Source: Bostrychus sinensis (lineage: Eukaryota; Chordata; Actinopteri; Gobiiformes; Eleotridae). Taken from it: a stretch of 64,000 bases of DNA. The translations under genes and the position numbers were made by a program. The notes under the pieces are model-generated. The model was not told the DNA's origin and did not search any database. It was given only the letters and a program-made list of their open reading frames with translations. The stretch's first letter is position 1. The number at the start of each line of letters is the position of its first letter. Below are positions 61,844 through 64,000 of the stretch, in pieces. The stretch is from positions 49,751,763 to 49,815,762 of the forward strand of contig CM036239.1 of NCBI GenBank assembly GCA_020698575.1, given 5' to 3'.

Positions 61844-63434
61844 CAGTGGGGCAAAAAAGTATTTAGTCAGCCACCAATTGTGCAAGTTCTCCCACTTAAA
61901 AAGATGACAGAGGCCTGTAATTTTCATCATAGGTATAACTCAACTATGAGAGACAAAATGAGAAAAAAAAAAAATCCAAAAAATCACTGTCTGATTTTTA
62001 AAGAATTTATTTGCAGATTATGGTGGAAAATAAGTATTTGGTCACCTACAAACAAGCAAGATTTGTGTCTCTCACAGAGCTGTAACTTCTTCTGTAAGAG
62101 GCTCCTCTGTCCTTCCACTCGTTACCTGTATTAATGGCACCTGTTTGAACTGGTTATCTATATAAAAGACACCTGTCCACAACCTCCAACAGTCACACTC
62201 CAAACTCCACTATGGCCAAGACCAAAGAGCTGTCAAAGGACACCAGAAACAAAATTGTAGACCTGCACCAGGCTGGGAAGACTGAATCTGCAATAGGTAA
62301 GCAGCTTGGTGTGAAGAAATCAACTGTGGGAGCAATTATTAGGAAATGGAAGACATACAAGACCACTGATAATCTCCCTCGATCTGGGGCTCCCCGCAAG
62401 ATCTCACCCCGTGGGGTCAAAATGATCACAAGAACGGTGAGCAAAAATCCCTGAACCACACGGGGGACCTAGTGAATGACCTGCAGAGAGCTGGGACCAA
62501 AGTAACAAAGGCTACCATCAGTAACACACTACGCCGCCATGGACTCAAATCCTGCAGTGCCAGACGTGTCCCCCTGCTAAAGCCAGTACATGTGCAGGCC
62601 CGTCTGAAGTTTGCTAGAGAGCCTTTGGATGATCCAGAAGAGGATTGGGAGAATGTCATATGGTCAGATGAAACCAAAATAGAACTTTTTGTCGTCTTTG
62701 GAGGAGAAAGAATGCCGAGTTGCATCCAAAGACCATCACACCTACTGTAAAGCATGGGGGTGGGAACATCATGCTTTGGGGCTGTTTTTCAGCAAAGGGA
62801 CCAGGACGACTGATCCGTGTAAAGGAAAGAATGAATGGGGCCATGTATCATCAGATTTTGAGTGAAAACCTCCTTCCATCAGCAAGGGCACTAAGATGAA
62901 ACGTGGCTGGGTCTTTCAGCAGGACAATGATCCCAAACACACTGCCCGGGTAACGAAGGAGTGGCTTCGTAAGAAGCATTTCAAGGTCCTGGAGTGGCCT
63001 AGCCAGTCTCCAGATCTCAACCCCATAGAAAATCTTTGGAGGGAGTTGAAAGTCCGTGTTGCCCAGCGACAGCCCCAAAACATCACTGCTCTAGAGGAGA
63101 TCTGCATGGAGGAATGGGCCAAAATACCAGCAACAGTTTGTAAAAACCTTGTGAAGACTTACAGAAAACGTTTGACCTCTGTCATTGCAAACAAAGGGTA
63201 TATAACAAAGTATTGAGATGAACTTTTGTTATTGACCAAATACTTATTTTCCACCATAATTTGCAAATAAATTCTTTAAAAATCAGACAATGTGATTTTC
63301 TGGATTTTTTTTTCTCATTTTATCTCTCATAGTTGAGGTATACCTATGATGAAAATTACAGGACCTCTCTCATCTTTTTAAGTGGGAGAACTTGCACAAC
63401 TGGTGGCTGACCTAAATACTTTTTTGCCCCACTT
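61844..63434 (+). mobile_element. Tc1-like DNA transposon
   Basis: The ends CAGTGGGGCAAAAAAGTATT and (inverse) AAGTGGGGCAAAAAAGTATT are flanked by TA at 61842-61843 and 63435-63436. Inverted repeats extend about 200 bases (for example AAGTTCTCCCACTTAAAAAG). Length 1591 bp, with one broken transposase gene. A different Tc1 family from those at 418 and 13145. Confidence 0.93.
62212..63216 (+). pseudogene. Tc1-like transposase (DD34E), several lesions
   Basis: Starts at ATG 62212 (Met-Ala-Lys-Thr-Lys-Glu-Leu-Ser) with an HTH domain (about codons 1-60: IGKQLGVKKSTVGAIIRKW). A TGA at 62452 and a base lost in the following G-run (about 62466) shift the frame. The second piece (to 62750) carries the first catalytic Asp in WSDETKIELF, followed by a short deletion near 62690. 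The third piece (62896-63216) holds the second Asp in QQDNDPKH and the Glu in DLNPIENLW, and runs to the family's normal end (NKGYITKY). It cannot make a transposase as it stands. Confidence 0.9.
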
Positions 63435-63436
63435 TA

Positions 63437-63876
63437 GCTATATTTTGCACATTTTCAACATAAAATAAAGGTATAAGGTATAAGATGTCACCATTAGTGA
63501 ATTTAATGCACACATGTTAATTTTACTATCATCAATGAATAAGACAATAATAATGTCCCACCAATAGAATACATTTTATTCTGATTAATATTATAATGCA
63601 TCACTCATTCCAGTGTTTATTTTCTGAATGAACTGGCTGCTTCTTAAAATTACAAAAATACAAAAAAGAGCCATTCTTTTCAACGGACACTGGAAATAAA
63701 CAGATTCCAAAGATTCAGCTCCCATTAAAGAGCCATAAATCTCCTCTCTCTGGTGCAGTGCATTATGGGCAAATGCAGCTCTGTGTTTGTCCAGCAGGTG
63801 GCAGTACATCATTCAGTTCTGGACAGAAACAGGCCAACCTAGAATAGCAGCATTTTTCTATTCTAGTGACTTCTGA

Positions 63877-63920
<44 letters not shown>

Positions 63921-64000
63921 GAATTTGAGTGCTCCATCCACCTCTGTACATCAGACAATACAATTTTATAATCAATTTTAATACAGCTCCACACACTTTT
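63437..64000. other. Intergenic with an ATT microsatellite
   Basis: No coding frame of note. A TTA/ATT run occupies 63877-63920. Confidence 0.5.
63877..63920. repeat. (ATT)n microsatellite
   Basis: About 14 uninterrupted units. The same motif separates the units of the 20-kb array. Confidence 0.9.

Overview
This window is teleost fish genomic DNA, gene-poor and crowded with transposons. The evidence is intron-split Ig-superfamily receptor genes of a fish type, three different Tc1-like elements, piggyBac-, hAT- and Harbinger-like elements, L2/Rex-like LINEs, an RTE-like LINE, Penelope-like fragments, and (ATT)n and minisatellite DNA. I cannot name the species. No rRNA, tRNA or bacterial-type operon was seen.

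Layout. 1-5283: a Tc1 end, a nearly intact Tc1-like element (418-2051), a small hAT-like element, the last three exons of a G2E3-like HECT gene on the minus strand, an RTE LINE fragment and a non-autonomous hAT (4037-5283). 5824-12206: Ig gene 1 (seven exons, 319 aa), whose third intron holds a decayed piggyBac. 12616-17021: a giant palindromic element with TTAA target sites, itself hit by a Tc1 and an LTR-like insertion. 17256-17440: a leftover Ig-gene promoter. 17445-41690: one minus-strand LINE torn apart by a second LINE (38908-41535) and by a 20-kb tandem array (17644-37663). 42420-43254: a TIR element. 43523-59980: Ig gene 2 (five exons, 287 aa), with introns swollen by nested transposons, 11-bp minisatellites, a broken duplicate of exon 1 and a triplicated segment. 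61844-63434: a third Tc1-like element.

The two Ig genes encode the same architecture: signal peptide, V-like Ig domain, C-like Ig domain, Thr/Pro-rich stalk, one transmembrane helix and a short tail. They share phase-1 exons and a similar upstream motif. With the promoter remnant at 17.3 kb and the broken exon 1 at 48.9-50.9 kb, they look like survivors of a tandem cluster of a fish immune-type receptor family.

The most unusual object is the array at 17644-37663. It consists of 12 units of about 0.5 kb (type A) and 12 units of about 1.15 kb (type B), in the order 6A-3B-6A-9B, inside a single LINE reading frame. Type A units are strings of perfect inverted repeats whose loops are nearly all closed as C(GNA)G or C(GNNA)G, the class known to form very stable DNA mini-hairpins. 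A diverged unit carries compensatory changes on both arms of several stems. I read this as a hairpin-selected or hairpin-templated mobile/satellite family; its mechanism is unknown to me.
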